This document shows, piece after piece, positions 43,526-52,537 of a stretch of 64,000 bases of DNA. The DNA lies in assembly GCA_030653365.1 (NCBI GenBank), contig JAURZL010000013.1, positions 1 through 64,000 on the forward strand. The letters run 5' to 3'. Each line of letters starts with the position of its first letter. Position 1 is the stretch's first letter. The notes beneath the pieces are model-generated. The model made no database searches. It had not been told where the DNA came from and worked only from the letters and a program-made list of their open reading frames with translations. This stretch comes from Anaerolineaceae bacterium (GTDB lineage Bacteria > Chloroflexota > Anaerolineae > Anaerolineales > Anaerolineaceae). A program made the position numbers and the translations under genes.

Positions 43526-45100
43526 TCAATTATTAATAATCTGTCTTTTTCTGACCAGAACAGTAACCAAAAGCAGTAATAATGCCAATCCAATATAAAA
43601 AAACCAGGGGCTGTCATTTGACATACCAATAAAATCTATGAAACGAATATTTTGTGTAAGTAAATACATCCATAAAATATAAATCACCTCAAATGTTTTA
43701 CTACTACCTGTGATTACACCAGAGGTGATAGCTAAGGATGGAATAAAAAGCAGACCGGTTAACCAACCTAAAATACCAACAGAATCACCTGCAATAATGT
43801 ACCGAATAATTGCTCCAGAACCAATTATCACAAGAAACAACATGGCTGATAATAACGTGGAAGGGAGTTGATTCTTGATGGGATCAGGTGCAGAAAAAAC
43901 AATCTGTCGGGTATTGAATCGGACTTCACGATTTCCTAATCCACCAAGAATCAAAACAGGCCAGATCCATGTCAGGAGAAGCATTAAACGAGTGTTTTCA
44001 GGGCCAGAAAACAATTGCCCTATGATCAACCCCAAACAAATTATATACCACCACCAACGTTGTCCCTTTATGAGAAGTTTAAATTCGGTCATTAATAAGG
44101 TCATGAATCGGAATTTTGGCCTTGATTGAACAAAGGATGAGAGGTGAAAATCTTTGTTGATGACTGTTTCTTTTGGAATAGGATCCACATACTCCAATTC
44201 CTTTTTTCTTTTTCGTTTTAACTTTAAAATTCGGGAAGTGTCAAAACGATCGAAAAAAACTGCAGCTAAGAGACCAATTCCAATGGAGCTGGTTAAATAC
44301 AGGAACCTTGAAAAGAGAATTTCACCAGACCACTCAATTCCATTCCAAACGAAATAATTAGGATTTTCAAGTGGTGTAATGGAGAATGCAAATCCTCCAG
44401 CACTTTCCGGGTATGTCAGTTTCGCAGCCTGGGTGACACTATTGCCAATTATTTGCCAACCACCGAAGTCCATATAAGGTTGAATGGATGAATCTCCTGA
44501 AGTTGTCTTACCCTCCGCAGAAACGATCATAACAAACATAAAAAGAAAAAAATAAACAACATTACCGAATCCGCCTCGCAACCAGGAAATTGTTTCGAAT
44601 AGGACTGCAATCGCTGCAACAATAGCCATGAAGGGGATGGCGATCAAAAAAATAGGAGAAATATAAGCCAGGAGATTGAAATCCTCTGTTCCAAGAAAGA
44701 TATTCATAAGAATCCCTATTAAGGTGATTATTAAAACCATGATCCCCAAAACCAGGAAATTACTGAACCATTTACCGATAGTATAAAGAGGTTTGCTCAA
44801 AGGAGTGGTCGCCATAATTTGTCCAACCCCGGTTTCATAATCGCGGCGCACTGAACCTTTTACCAGATAAAATCCCACCCAACCCAGAAAGAATGTTACG
44901 GTGAGCGTCATGGTTGCACCAATCCAGGCTGAATTGATAATTCCCAGATAATCTGGTGGAACCCTCATTCGAAATTGACCACTGGCAGTCAGATAACCAA
45001 GCCAGAGTACAAGACCAATCGTCACCAAAAAACTATACCGGCGTGATCGTTCCAGAAAATCGGCTCGAGCCATGTGGTAAATAATAGAGAGGGATTTCAT
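43526..45100 (-). CDS. ABC-2 type transporter permease
   Basis: 524 aa with about twelve predicted membrane helices arranged as two halves joined by a charged cytoplasmic stretch (RILKLKRKRKKELEYVDP). Signatures include RRDYETGVGQIMATTPLSKPLYTIGKWFSNFLVL, common in ABC-2 permeases. The substrate is unknown; candidates are lipids, drugs or peptides. It is translationally coupled to the ATPase gene by a four-base overlap. The pair converges on the eCIS region. Confidence 0.85.
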   Translation of the reverse strand: MKSLSIIYHMARADFLERSRRYSFLVTIGLVLWLGYLTASGQFRMRVPPDYLGIINSAWIGATMTLTVTFFLGWVGFYLVKGSVRRDYETGVGQIMATTPLSKPLYTIGKWFSNFLVLGIMVLIITLIGILMNIFLGTEDFNLLAYISPIFLIAIPFMAIVAAIAVLFETISWLRGGFGNVVYFFLFMFVMIVSAEGKTTSGDSSIQPYMDFGGWQIIGNSVTQAAKLTYPESAGGFAFSITPLENPNYFVWNGIEWSGEILFSRFLYLTSSIGIGLLAAVFFDRFDTSRILKLKRKRKKELEYVDPIPKETVINKDFHLSSFVQSRPKFRFMTLLMTEFKLLIKGQRWWWYIICLGLIIGQLFSGPENTRLMLLLTWIWPVLILGGLGNREVRFNTRQIVFSAPDPIKNQLPSTLLSAMLFLVIIGSGAIIRYIIAGDSVGILGWLTGLLFIPSLAITSGVITGSSKTFEVIYILWMYLLTQNIRFIDFIGMSNDSPWFFYIGLALLLLLVTVLVRKRQIINN

Positions 45101-45975
45101 TTTTGTTGTCCATTTTTGGAAATCAGGTAAAGGTAAACATCCTCCAAACCTGGTTCAGTCTGTTGTGCAGAAGTTGCTGGAGCAGACTCACTTACCACGC
45201 GTACCTGAATACCATCGTTTCGACGAATTGTCCCGCTAAGAATGTATTTTTGTTTTAGATCAGGTAATTCTGAAGAAGGAACAATCCAATGCCAGACTTT
45301 TCCATTCAAAAGTTGCATCAGATTCTCGGGTGTATCATGGTGTATTTTTCGGCCATGATTGATCACTATAATTTCGGTGGCAATCGCTTCGACATCTGAA
45401 ACAATGTGAGTGGATAGGAGAATGAGACGTTCTACCGATAGATCAGATAATAAATTTCGGAAACGAACACGCTCTTCAGGATCCAGACCAACAGTCGGCT
45501 CATCGACTATCAATAACTGTGGATTGTTTAATAACGCCTGTGCAATTCCGACCCGTTGTTTCATTCCTCCAGAATATGAACCTAAAGGACGTTTGGCTGC
45601 ATGAACGAGATTGACCAATGTTAATAATTCTTCAATTCGACTTCCGGATATTTTTTGATCCATTCCTTTGATAGCGGCAATGTATTCCAAAAATTCAAAA
45701 GCAGTCAGATGAGGATAAACACCAAAATCTTGCGGTAAATATCCCAGTATAGACCGGATTGTATCGGGAGATTTCAAGATATCAATATTCTTCCAATGAA
45801 TAGTACCTTGTGTTGGTCGGGTTATTGTTGCCAACATGCGCATTAAAGTTGATTTACCTGCCCCATTCGGGCCAAGCAAGCCAATAACCCCTGAACCCAA
45901 CTCCAGGTTAAAATCTCGAAGTCCCCAAATATCATGACGATATTGTTTTGAAAGGTGTGAGATTGCAAGTTGCAT
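45097..45975 (-). CDS. ABC transporter ATP-binding protein
   Basis: 292 aa. Walker A GPNGAGKST, Q-loop YLPQDFG, signature YSGGMKQR, Walker B LLIVDEPTVGLDPEER and H-loop LLSTHIVSDVE are all intact. The C-terminal 70 residues are the accessory domain typical of ABC-2 exporters. AGGAGTAATTC precedes the ATG. It forms a two-gene operon with the downstream permease; the transported compound cannot be told. Confidence 0.92.
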   Translation of the reverse strand: MQLAISHLSKQYRHDIWGLRDFNLELGSGVIGLLGPNGAGKSTLMRMLATITRPTQGTIHWKNIDILKSPDTIRSILGYLPQDFGVYPHLTAFEFLEYIAAIKGMDQKISGSRIEELLTLVNLVHAAKRPLGSYSGGMKQRVGIAQALLNNPQLLIVDEPTVGLDPEERVRFRNLLSDLSVERLILLSTHIVSDVEAIATEIIVINHGRKIHHDTPENLMQLLNGKVWHWIVPSSELPDLKQKYILSGTIRRNDGIQVRVVSESAPATSAQQTEPGLEDVYLYLISKNGQQK

Positions 45976-46149
45976 GAATTACTCCTGGTTGAATCTATTC
46001 ACCAATAAATTATTGTACTTGATTAAACGGATTCTCTATTTTGATGGATTTTCCCCATAAATGGAAGTAAGCAAAATCAGTGTTATGATTTAATTATAAT
46101 TGAAAAATTATTCAAAATTTTTAAGAACAAAAAACCAGATGAGGAAAAT

Positions 46150-46377
46150 ATGTCCCGTGATTTGCGTAAGTACACTTCTCAAACCAATATCAGATTGATT
46201 ATTGGGGCATTCATCCTGTTATTTGTGATCGGTTTAGGTTTAATTGCGATTATCTATGGAACTGGTGCAGCTTTGGTTGGTCTTTTGTGTTTGCTTGGAG
46301 CCTTGGTTCCGATTAGTCTGGTTGCCTTATTAATGTTTGGATTGGATGTTTTTGTAAAAAAGATTAACAAAGACTGA
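46150..46377 (+). CDS. Small two-TM membrane protein
   Basis: 75 aa. Two hydrophobic helices (about residues 16-38 and 42-66; IIGAFILLFVIGLGLIAIIYG) end in a short basic tail. No family is recognised with certainty. GAGGAAA precedes the ATG. It is divergent from the ABC transporter operon and upstream of an SRPBCC protein. Confidence 0.65.
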   Translation: MSRDLRKYTSQTNIRLIIGAFILLFVIGLGLIAIIYGTGAALVGLLCLLGALVPISLVALLMFGLDVFVKKINKD

Positions 46378-46547
46378 TCAAGCTGAATTGACTTTCGATT
46401 TGAACAATAATACAATAATGTCTAGACTACTGAATTGGATAGTAGTTAATAGACTTTGGGGTTCATTCTAATTTTCAGCTTTGACCCTTAACCTCAGAGT
46501 GATTGGTCGGATAGGTTTTTTTAACAACTTAAGGAGGTAAAACTAAT

Positions 46548-46988
46548 ATGCCTAAATTTGAAAAGGAAGTAGAAATAGATGCCCCGATTGAAAAAGTCTG
46601 GGAAGTAATTACAGATACAAATAAATGGCCACAATGGTTCCCAGGAATTGACAGTGTTTCCAATGTGAAAGCTATTTCTGCTGGTGGAACGTTTGAGTGG
46701 GTCGATGATGGGAAAACAGCTCAGGGAACAATTGTGGCTATGGAACCATTAAAATATCTTGAAATTATGACTCAACTGGGGGATGACAAAGATTTACACA
46801 AATTTAATTTGCGTTCCAGTGGTGGATTTTTTGGACTAGCCAATGATGAATGCAAAGTCGAATACATTTTGGATACTCTTATGGGCGGTGGAATTCTAGG
46901 AAAATTTGTCGCTGGCGGGAATCCCAAAGACACATTACGGGTCAAGAAAGCGATGCATAATTTAAGAAAACTTGTGGAAAGCTCTTAA
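46548..46988 (+). CDS. SRPBCC-family (polyketide cyclase/START-like) protein
   Basis: 146 aa. It opens FEKEVEIDAPIEKVWEVITD and follows with W.QWFPGI, GGTFEWVDDGK and a helical C-terminus (VKKAMHNLRKLVES), the helix-grip fold of SRPBCC proteins that bind hydrophobic ligands. The ligand is not predictable. AAGGAGG is a strong ribosome site. It is probably expressed on its own or with the stress membrane protein downstream. Confidence 0.85.
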   Translation: MPKFEKEVEIDAPIEKVWEVITDTNKWPQWFPGIDSVSNVKAISAGGTFEWVDDGKTAQGTIVAMEPLKYLEIMTQLGDDKDLHKFNLRSSGGFFGLANDECKVEYILDTLMGGGILGKFVAGGNPKDTLRVKKAMHNLRKLVESS

Positions 46989-47078
46989 TTAGGACCTGAG
47001 GCCAGTGTCCCTTTGAACTTCCCCGGATGGGGATGTGGTAGATTGAAAAATTTTAATCAGAAAAAAGGAGAGTAAAAA

Positions 47079-47327
47079 ATGGGTCTTTTTGCATCAATTA
47101 TCGTAGGTCTGATTGCCGGTTTACTTGCTTCATGGTTAATGAAAGCCAAAACTGGATTGTTCGTTGACATAATTTTGGGTATGGTTGGTGGAGTTCTTGG
47201 GGGTTGGCTTTCCAGTTTATTGCTTGGTGTTAACTTAATGAGCGGTGTGAATCTCACAAGTATTGTTGTTGCTGTTATTGGAGCGATTCTTGTAATTGCA
47301 ATATACCGATTCATAAAGAGAAAGTAA
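47079..47327 (+). CDS. GlsB/YeaQ/YmgE-family stress membrane protein
   Basis: 82 aa with three hydrophobic Gly-rich helices: IIVGLIAGLLASWLMKA, DIILGMVGGVLGGWLSSLL and VVAVIGAILVIAIYRF. This matches the transglycosylase-associated/GlsB family induced in stress in many bacteria; no enzymatic activity is established. AAAGGAGAG precedes the ATG. A strong terminator follows. Confidence 0.88.
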   Translation: MGLFASIIVGLIAGLLASWLMKAKTGLFVDIILGMVGGVLGGWLSSLLLGVNLMSGVNLTSIVVAVIGAILVIAIYRFIKRK

Positions 47328-47371
47328 GCTTAACAAACACATATCAAATTAACGGAAAAATAAATGATAAA

Positions 47372-47405
47372 AACAGTGGAAGAGAATTCTTCCATTGTTT
47401 TTTTT
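47372..47405 (+). terminator. Rho-independent terminator after the GlsB-like gene
   Basis: AACAGTGGAAGA (47372-47383) pairs with TCTTCCATTGTT (47388-47399) with one G-U and a tetraloop GAAT, followed by T to 47405. Confidence 0.9.
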
Positions 47406-47607
47406 CACTAAATTTTTTTTCGAGTTCATTCATTAATTTATTACTCAATTCACAAATTAATTTTGTTGCAATTTGATTGATCAAATTTATTTCTGGTTGA
47501 ATCCATTCTTTATCAGATCATATAAGTTTTCTGAGCATTGTTTCAGGATTGAATTTAATTTTTCATGTATATTAATACTATCCCCTGTAGAAAGGCAATC
47601 AACACAC

Positions 47608-49098
47608 ATGAAAACTGCCCGCTTCGAAGTTTTAAGTCAAGAAGAAATTGAAACGATCCATTCTACATCGATGGAAATTCTTGCAGAGGTAGGAATTCTG
47701 GTCAAATACCAGAAAGCCCGTCAAATCTTCCGGGATGCCGGTGCAATCGTTGATGATCAGAACATGACAGTAAAAATTCCGGAGAAGCTTGTCCGGTGGG
47801 CAGTCGATCAGGCTCCCAAGAAATTCTCATTATATGGATTCGACGGAAAATTCAAACTAGAAATCGGAAGAGATCAATCTTCACCGATATATGCTGGTCT
47901 GGGAACACCTACCCGAATAATTGATTTAATTGATGGTAGTGTACGAGCTACGACAAAAAAGGATATGATCGAACATATCATTCTCATCAATGCCTGTAAT
48001 CACATTCACAACTCCCAAATGGATGTCTGGCCAAATGATATCCCAATGACGACAATCCATGCTGAGGCGATTTGGGCGTGGGTGCATAACAGTAATAAAC
48101 CATACGGGATGGGATGTTATGGTTATCTACCCACCTGGGATATGATGCGAATGATGTCCCTGGCTGTTGGTGGAAAGGAAGAACTACAGAAACGCCCACG
48201 TTTCTTTGGGATTTGTTCGGTGGTGAGTCCTTTACAAATGGATCAGGCTCAGGCAGAAGGATTGCTAATTTGTGCAGAATATGGGCAACCAGTAACATGT
48301 GCACCTGAGGGAATCGCTGGCATGACTGCTCCTGTGACACTGGCTGGTCTCATCGCCCAGGAAAATGCCTCTATTCTGGCGCATATCACCCTTGCACAAA
48401 TATTCCGTCCAGGCACCCCGATTCTGTATGGAACTGTATCTACGACAGCGAATATGCGATATGGAACTGTGACATTGGGTTCTGTAGAAACGGGTTTGAT
48501 CACCGCCGCATCAGCTCAAATGGCGCGTTATTACGGATTACCCATTCGCAGTGTAGGTGGAACTACTGAATCAAAAAGGGAAGACATTCAGGCTGGTTTT
48601 GAACGCATGGGAACGCTGCTTCCCGCTGTCCTTGCAGGTGTCAATCTGATCACCTGTGGTGGAACGCTTGATTCCACAATGATAGAGAGTCATGCCTTAT
48701 TGATGTTGGATGATGAGATTTGTGGAGCTGCGTCTCGTATGGCACGGGGGATTGAAGTCACCCAGGAAACACTTGCATTGGATTTAATTAAACGAGTGGG
48801 ATATAGTGGCAGCTATATTGCAGAAATGGAGACATCCAAATTGTATCGAAAAGAGTCTTTCATGCCAAAACTCTTCTCACAAGAACCATATGAAACCTGG
48901 GAAAATGAAGGTAGTAAACTTGCCATCGACAGAGCACGAGAAAAGGCGATCAGTATCCTTGCTAAACATACCCCGAGAGAAGTAGATCATGCTCTTGCCA
49001 TGGAATTGGAATCCTTTAAGGATCATGTTGCTACTCGCAGTATTGAGGACTTTTACTCCTTAGAGAATGAAGAAAACCAGGATTTTTCGATCCTATGA
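47608..49098 (+). CDS. MttB-family (trimethylamine/betaine-type) corrinoid methyltransferase, non-pyrrolysine
   Basis: 496 aa from the ATG at 47608. The frame extends 45 codons further upstream, but that stretch is unlike the family N-terminus. The COG5598 pattern is clear: VLSQEEIETIHSTSMEILAEVGI, then WPNDIPMTTIHAEA, and the barrel segment YGTVSTTANMRYGTVTLGSVETGL followed by GLPIRSVGGTTESK. No in-frame amber codon occurs, so it is a non-pyrrolysine homologue, the group that includes glycine-betaine and related quaternary amine demethylases. The substrate is unknown. It is coupled by a four-base overlap to a GPH transporter gene, and no corrinoid protein is nearby. Confidence 0.85.
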   Translation: MKTARFEVLSQEEIETIHSTSMEILAEVGILVKYQKARQIFRDAGAIVDDQNMTVKIPEKLVRWAVDQAPKKFSLYGFDGKFKLEIGRDQSSPIYAGLGTPTRIIDLIDGSVRATTKKDMIEHIILINACNHIHNSQMDVWPNDIPMTTIHAEAIWAWVHNSNKPYGMGCYGYLPTWDMMRMMSLAVGGKEELQKRPRFFGICSVVSPLQMDQAQAEGLLICAEYGQPVTCAPEGIAGMTAPVTLAGLIAQENASILAHITLAQIFRPGTPILYGTVSTTANMRYGTVTLGSVETGLITAASAQMARYYGLPIRSVGGTTESKREDIQAGFERMGTLLPAVLAGVNLITCGGTLDSTMIESHALLMLDDEICGAASRMARGIEVTQETLALDLIKRVGYSGSYIAEMETSKLYRKESFMPKLFSQEPYETWENEGSKLAIDRAREKAISILAKHTPREVDHALAMELESFKDHVATRSIEDFYSLENEENQDFSIL

Positions 49099-50450
49099 AA
49101 ATGACATCTTCCCGTTTATCACTTCGCACAAAGCTTCTTTTCAGCACAGGGGATTTAAGTACCAGCATACCCTTAGCGTTACTGATGTTTTTTCAACTCT
49201 ACTTTCTTACTGACGTGGCCGGCCTCAGACCTGATTATGCAGGGTGGGCAATTGGAGCAAGCCGCCTTTGGGATGCCATTAACGATCCGCTTTTTGGAAT
49301 GCTTTCCGACCGCATTCGTACTCGGTGGGGGCGTAGGAGGGTTCTATTACTTTTTGGTGCGGTTCCATTAGGTGTGTTTTTTATGCTCATGTGGATTGTT
49401 CCAGCTCTCAGCCAGGGATGGATGGCAGTTTATTATGCAATTACATTCATTCTTTTTGATACAGCTTTTACAATCGTGCATGTTGGATATAATTCTTTGA
49501 CCCCTGAATTGACTTCAGATTATGACGAGAGAAGTTCTCTGAATGGTTACAGAATGGCATTCTCGATACTTGGAACATTAGGAGCGATCATTCTCGCCAC
49601 AGTTCTGGGTTGGACCATCACGAATACCCGTCTACTATTCCTTATTCTCGGTGTTGGATTAGGTTTGATAGCGATCATTCCTCCATTTGTGGTTTTCAGT
49701 ATTACACGGGAACGAAATTCGGAAGATTTACCCCCCCCATTACCTCCGAAAGAAGCGCTCAAACGTACTTTGGGAAATAAACCATTTCGAATGGTTATGG
49801 GTCTTTATCTGCTTAGTTGGACGACAGCCAGCATTCTGGCTGCCGTTTTGATATATTTTGCCAATTATTATTTGCGTGTTCCGGAGCAGGCTAATTATTT
49901 TGTTTTAGCTGCGCAGGGCTCGGCTATTTTATTTATTCCAGTGATCGTGACAATCTCAAAGAAATTAGATAAAAGAAAAGCTTTTATCATTGGTTCACTC
50001 ACCTGGGTTGTTGTCTTATTGGGGATCTCAGCACTGGCACCCGACCAGATCGGGTTGGCATATTTACTGGCAGCAATGGCTGGCTTTGGAATTGCTACGG
50101 CTTATGTTGTTCCCTGGTCGATGATTCCGGATATTATTGAAAATGATCAATTGCAAAGTGGACAACGGAGAGAAGGTTCTTTCTATGCTTTTGCTTCGTT
50201 TTTCCAAAAATTGGCAACCGGATTGGCATTATGGGGAATGGGACAAGCATTGGCTTTAACAGGCTATCTCACACCTGTCAATTCATCATCTCCTCCTATA
50301 CAACCAGAAGCAGCTATTTCAGCAATACGGATTTTTACAGGACCTATCCCGGCAGTTTTATTGTTCCTGGCGGTTATTTTTGCCTGGAAATATCCGATCA
50401 CTCGCGAAAACCATCAGTCTACACTTCAGGAGTTAGCGAATCGGGAATGA
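49095..50450 (+). CDS. MFS transporter, GPH (MelB-like) family
   Basis: 451 aa with about twelve helices. Family marks: LLFSTGDLSTSIP, FYLTD-like YFLTDVAG, the loop motif D..NDPLFGMLSDRIRTRWGRRR and SSLNGYRMAFSILG. GPH members move glycosides, pentosides or hexuronides with cations, but some relatives in methylamine gene clusters carry other solutes. Coupling to the MttB homologue suggests uptake of its substrate. The start ATG overlaps the upstream stop; a second in-frame ATG follows two codons later. Confidence 0.85.
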   Translation: MKMTSSRLSLRTKLLFSTGDLSTSIPLALLMFFQLYFLTDVAGLRPDYAGWAIGASRLWDAINDPLFGMLSDRIRTRWGRRRVLLLFGAVPLGVFFMLMWIVPALSQGWMAVYYAITFILFDTAFTIVHVGYNSLTPELTSDYDERSSLNGYRMAFSILGTLGAIILATVLGWTITNTRLLFLILGVGLGLIAIIPPFVVFSITRERNSEDLPPPLPPKEALKRTLGNKPFRMVMGLYLLSWTTASILAAVLIYFANYYLRVPEQANYFVLAAQGSAILFIPVIVTISKKLDKRKAFIIGSLTWVVVLLGISALAPDQIGLAYLLAAMAGFGIATAYVVPWSMIPDIIENDQLQSGQRREGSFYAFASFFQKLATGLALWGMGQALALTGYLTPVNSSSPPIQPEAAISAIRIFTGPIPAVLLFLAVIFAWKYPITRENHQSTLQELANRE

Positions 50451-50484
50451 TAAACTTTATCCACGGATTGTATGTAAAAGGTTA

Positions 50485-51744
50485 ATGATGAACAAATATA
50501 AATTGGAAACCCTGGCAATTCACGCTGGAGAAAACCCTGATCCAAATAGTGGTGCGATACGCCCTCCTATCCATATGTCAAACACATTCAAATTGCCAAA
50601 ATTTGGGATCAAACTGTTTGATGCATTATTGATGGATTCTGATAGTTCGCCTTTTGTATATACCCGTTGGGGCAATCCCACCTTGCGAGACCTGGAGGAG
50701 CGTTTAACTGCATTGGAACGGGCTGAGGCTGCAGTTGTGACTGCCAGTGGGATGGCAGCGATTTCTGCGTTAGTTTTTACATTCTTACAAAAAGGTGACC
50801 ATCTGATTGCCAGTGAAGTATGTTACGCCGGTACTGTGGAATTATTCGGTCAATACCTGCCAAGATTTGGTATCGAGATCAGTCTGGTGGATACCAGTGA
50901 TTTGGAGCAGGTGCGAGCAGCTGTTCAAAAGAACACGAAAATGATATTTTTGGAGACACCTGCAAATCCGATCCTGAGCATTTCTGATATTTCTGAAATT
51001 GTAAAAATCGCCCATGAGTCAAATATACTTGTGGCAGTTGACTCAACCTGGTCAGGACCAACAATTCAAAGACCACTTAAATTGGGTGCTGACTTTGTGA
51101 TCTACAGCCTTACCAAATACCTGAGTGGTCATGGTGATGCATTAGGTGGGGCTGTATTGGGAAAGAAGAAACTTATTCAAAGAATACGAAAAGAGATGCT
51201 TGTTCATCTGGGTGGTGCGCTCAGCCCATTCAATGCATGGTTGATCATGCGTGGATTGATGACTCTTCCTTTACGCATGAATCTGCATTGTCAGAATGCT
51301 CTGTTGGTGGCGCAGTTTCTCGAAAATCATCCAAAAGTCGTGCGCGTGATCTATCCGGGTCTGGAAAGCCATCCGCATTATGAGCTGGCAGCCCGGCAGA
51401 TGTTGGATTTTGGGGGAATGTTGACATTCAGCCTGAAAGGTGGTTTGGGGGCAGCGATTACGTTGGCTGAAAAAGTCCGATTGTTCTCCTATGCCACCTC
51501 CCTAGGAGATGCGCATAGCCTACTTTTTTATTATCCGACGGATTTATATATTGATGCCATGCCATTTTATTCAGATATTCAAAAACAACGAATCAGAAAA
51601 TGGACGGGTGATGGTATTCTCCGAGCGAGTATTGGATTAGAGAGTGCTGATGATTTGATCGCTGATTTGGACAAGGCTTTACGAGCAAGAACCTTTAAAG
51701 GATTGGTTGGACCATTGGCATATCAAATCCTGAAGAAATCATGA
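50485..51744 (+). CDS. Cys/Met metabolism PLP enzyme (cystathionine gamma-synthase/methionine gamma-lyase type)
   Basis: 419 aa. The family shows ETLAIHAGENPDPNSGAI, VYTRWGNPT, TASGMAAISA, FLETPANPIL and the cofactor lysine Lys211 in YSLTKYLSGHGDALGG. Members make or split thioether amino acids; which reaction applies here cannot be decided. Twelve-helix transporter and methyltransferase genes lie directly upstream on the same strand with a 34-base gap. This raises the possibility of a methylated sulphur amino acid pathway, which is inference. Confidence 0.85.
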   Translation: MMNKYKLETLAIHAGENPDPNSGAIRPPIHMSNTFKLPKFGIKLFDALLMDSDSSPFVYTRWGNPTLRDLEERLTALERAEAAVVTASGMAAISALVFTFLQKGDHLIASEVCYAGTVELFGQYLPRFGIEISLVDTSDLEQVRAAVQKNTKMIFLETPANPILSISDISEIVKIAHESNILVAVDSTWSGPTIQRPLKLGADFVIYSLTKYLSGHGDALGGAVLGKKKLIQRIRKEMLVHLGGALSPFNAWLIMRGLMTLPLRMNLHCQNALLVAQFLENHPKVVRVIYPGLESHPHYELAARQMLDFGGMLTFSLKGGLGAAITLAEKVRLFSYATSLGDAHSLLFYYPTDLYIDAMPFYSDIQKQRIRKWTGDGILRASIGLESADDLIADLDKALRARTFKGLVGPLAYQILKKS

Positions 51745-51917
51745 TTAAAAATATATTTATTGCAGTGAGTTTTAGTTGATTAAATATTCAAATTTGCGAT
51801 TCTCACATTTATAAAAAAAACCTTGTTTGCGGTTGGAAAACCAATTTTTTCAATAATAGAGGACTGACTAGCAACCAGCTTGAATTGATTTGGTTCTTAG
51901 TTACCTTTAATTTCAAT

Positions 51918-52442
51918 TCATGGCGGGGACCAATCCTCAATTATCCATGAATTGCAAAAAAAATCCGTGGCAGAGATCAATCCACTAAGGTATTCTTGTC
52001 CAAAAGAACCATCCTTGAATTCATATGATCCATCCTTTGTAAAACAACAAGTATGATGGTTGATTGAGATCGCCAGTGGTTGAAACCTCAGATTCAAATT
52101 CTTTGATATTTTTTCTAATCAGGAATGAGTCGATTTTGAGCACGAAATCCATCCGCACCAGCAGATGTGCCTGATTCAGTAAAAACGATGTAAAAAAACT
52201 GTTTTCAGTGAAATTATTTGAGAAACTCAGGTAATTAAAAATTATCTACTCCAGTGAGTTTGGTCGGATAAATATGTTTCAAATATTGCCTTTTTTTGAT
52301 CAATATAATCAGATATGGAGATGATGGGGGAGATTACCATCGATTGATGAAAACAATCGTGCTTCGGTAAGGTTTTTACAAATTTACCTGTAATTACACC
52401 ATTAATGTCCAGAAAGTCAGATTGCTTTAACCCTATTGACAT
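51918..52442 (-). pseudogene. Decayed gene in three frames upstream of lacI
   Basis: Reading the minus strand gives a coherent protein-like sequence only if frames are changed. Part one (52442-52242) opens MSIGLKQSDFLDINGVI and ends at a TAG after SDQTHWSR. Part two (52204-52115) gives FFYIVFTESGTSAGADGF to RLIPD. Part three (52118-51918) gives LEKISKNLNLRFQPLAI, INHHTCCFTKDGSYEF and ends IIEDWSPP. Parts two and three touch at 52115-52121 and would be joined by one indel. The two upstream joins fall at a TAG and in a T-run. Long stop-free stretches in AT-rich DNA and natural composition support a real former gene. I do not recognise the family. Confidence 0.45.
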
Positions 52443-52464
52443 CGAATTTGAAATTTGCTATTAT
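52436..52464 (+). promoter_or_regulatory. lacI-family gene promoter
   Basis: TTGACA (52436-52441) and TATTAT (52459-52464) are separated by exactly 17 bases. Transcription should begin near 52471, inside the operator repeats. The -35 overlaps the 5' end of the decayed minus-strand gene. Confidence 0.8.
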
Positions 52465-52467
52465 TTA

Positions 52468-52506
52468 CGTGAGCGCTCACGGGAGCGATCACGGGAACGC
52501 TCACGA
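52468..52506 (+). promoter_or_regulatory. Three tandem LacI-type operators
   Basis: A perfect 14-bp palindrome CGTGAGCGCTCACG (52468-52481) begins four bases after the -10. The 12-base units GTGAGCGCTCAC, GGGAGCGATCAC and GGGAACGCTCAC then run head to tail from 52469 to 52504. The first is close to the classical lac operator core. They overlap the expected start of transcription and should give autorepression. Confidence 0.75.
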
Positions 52507-52537
52507 CCCCCAGAAATTTTTAAAATTGAGGTTCCCT

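Noticed and set aside
46420-46454. Imperfect hairpin GTCTA..ACTACT / AGTAGT..TAGAC upstream of the SRPBCC gene
   Set aside because: The stem is interrupted and has no terminator tail or known regulatory match.
47608-49098. Pyrrolysine-containing MttB
   Set aside because: There is no in-frame TAG within the coding sequence, and no pylT-like tRNA was seen.
51914-51954. 10-bp inverted repeat CAATTCATGG/CCATGAATTG as a terminator
   Set aside because: It lies within the end of the decayed gene with no T-run in the right direction; possibly chance.
52436-52537. N-terminal extension of the LacI protein
   Set aside because: It would start in the -35 box, translate the three operators, and place the helix-turn-helix unusually far from the N-terminus. 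A TTG with a good ribosome site at 52538 gives the normal length.
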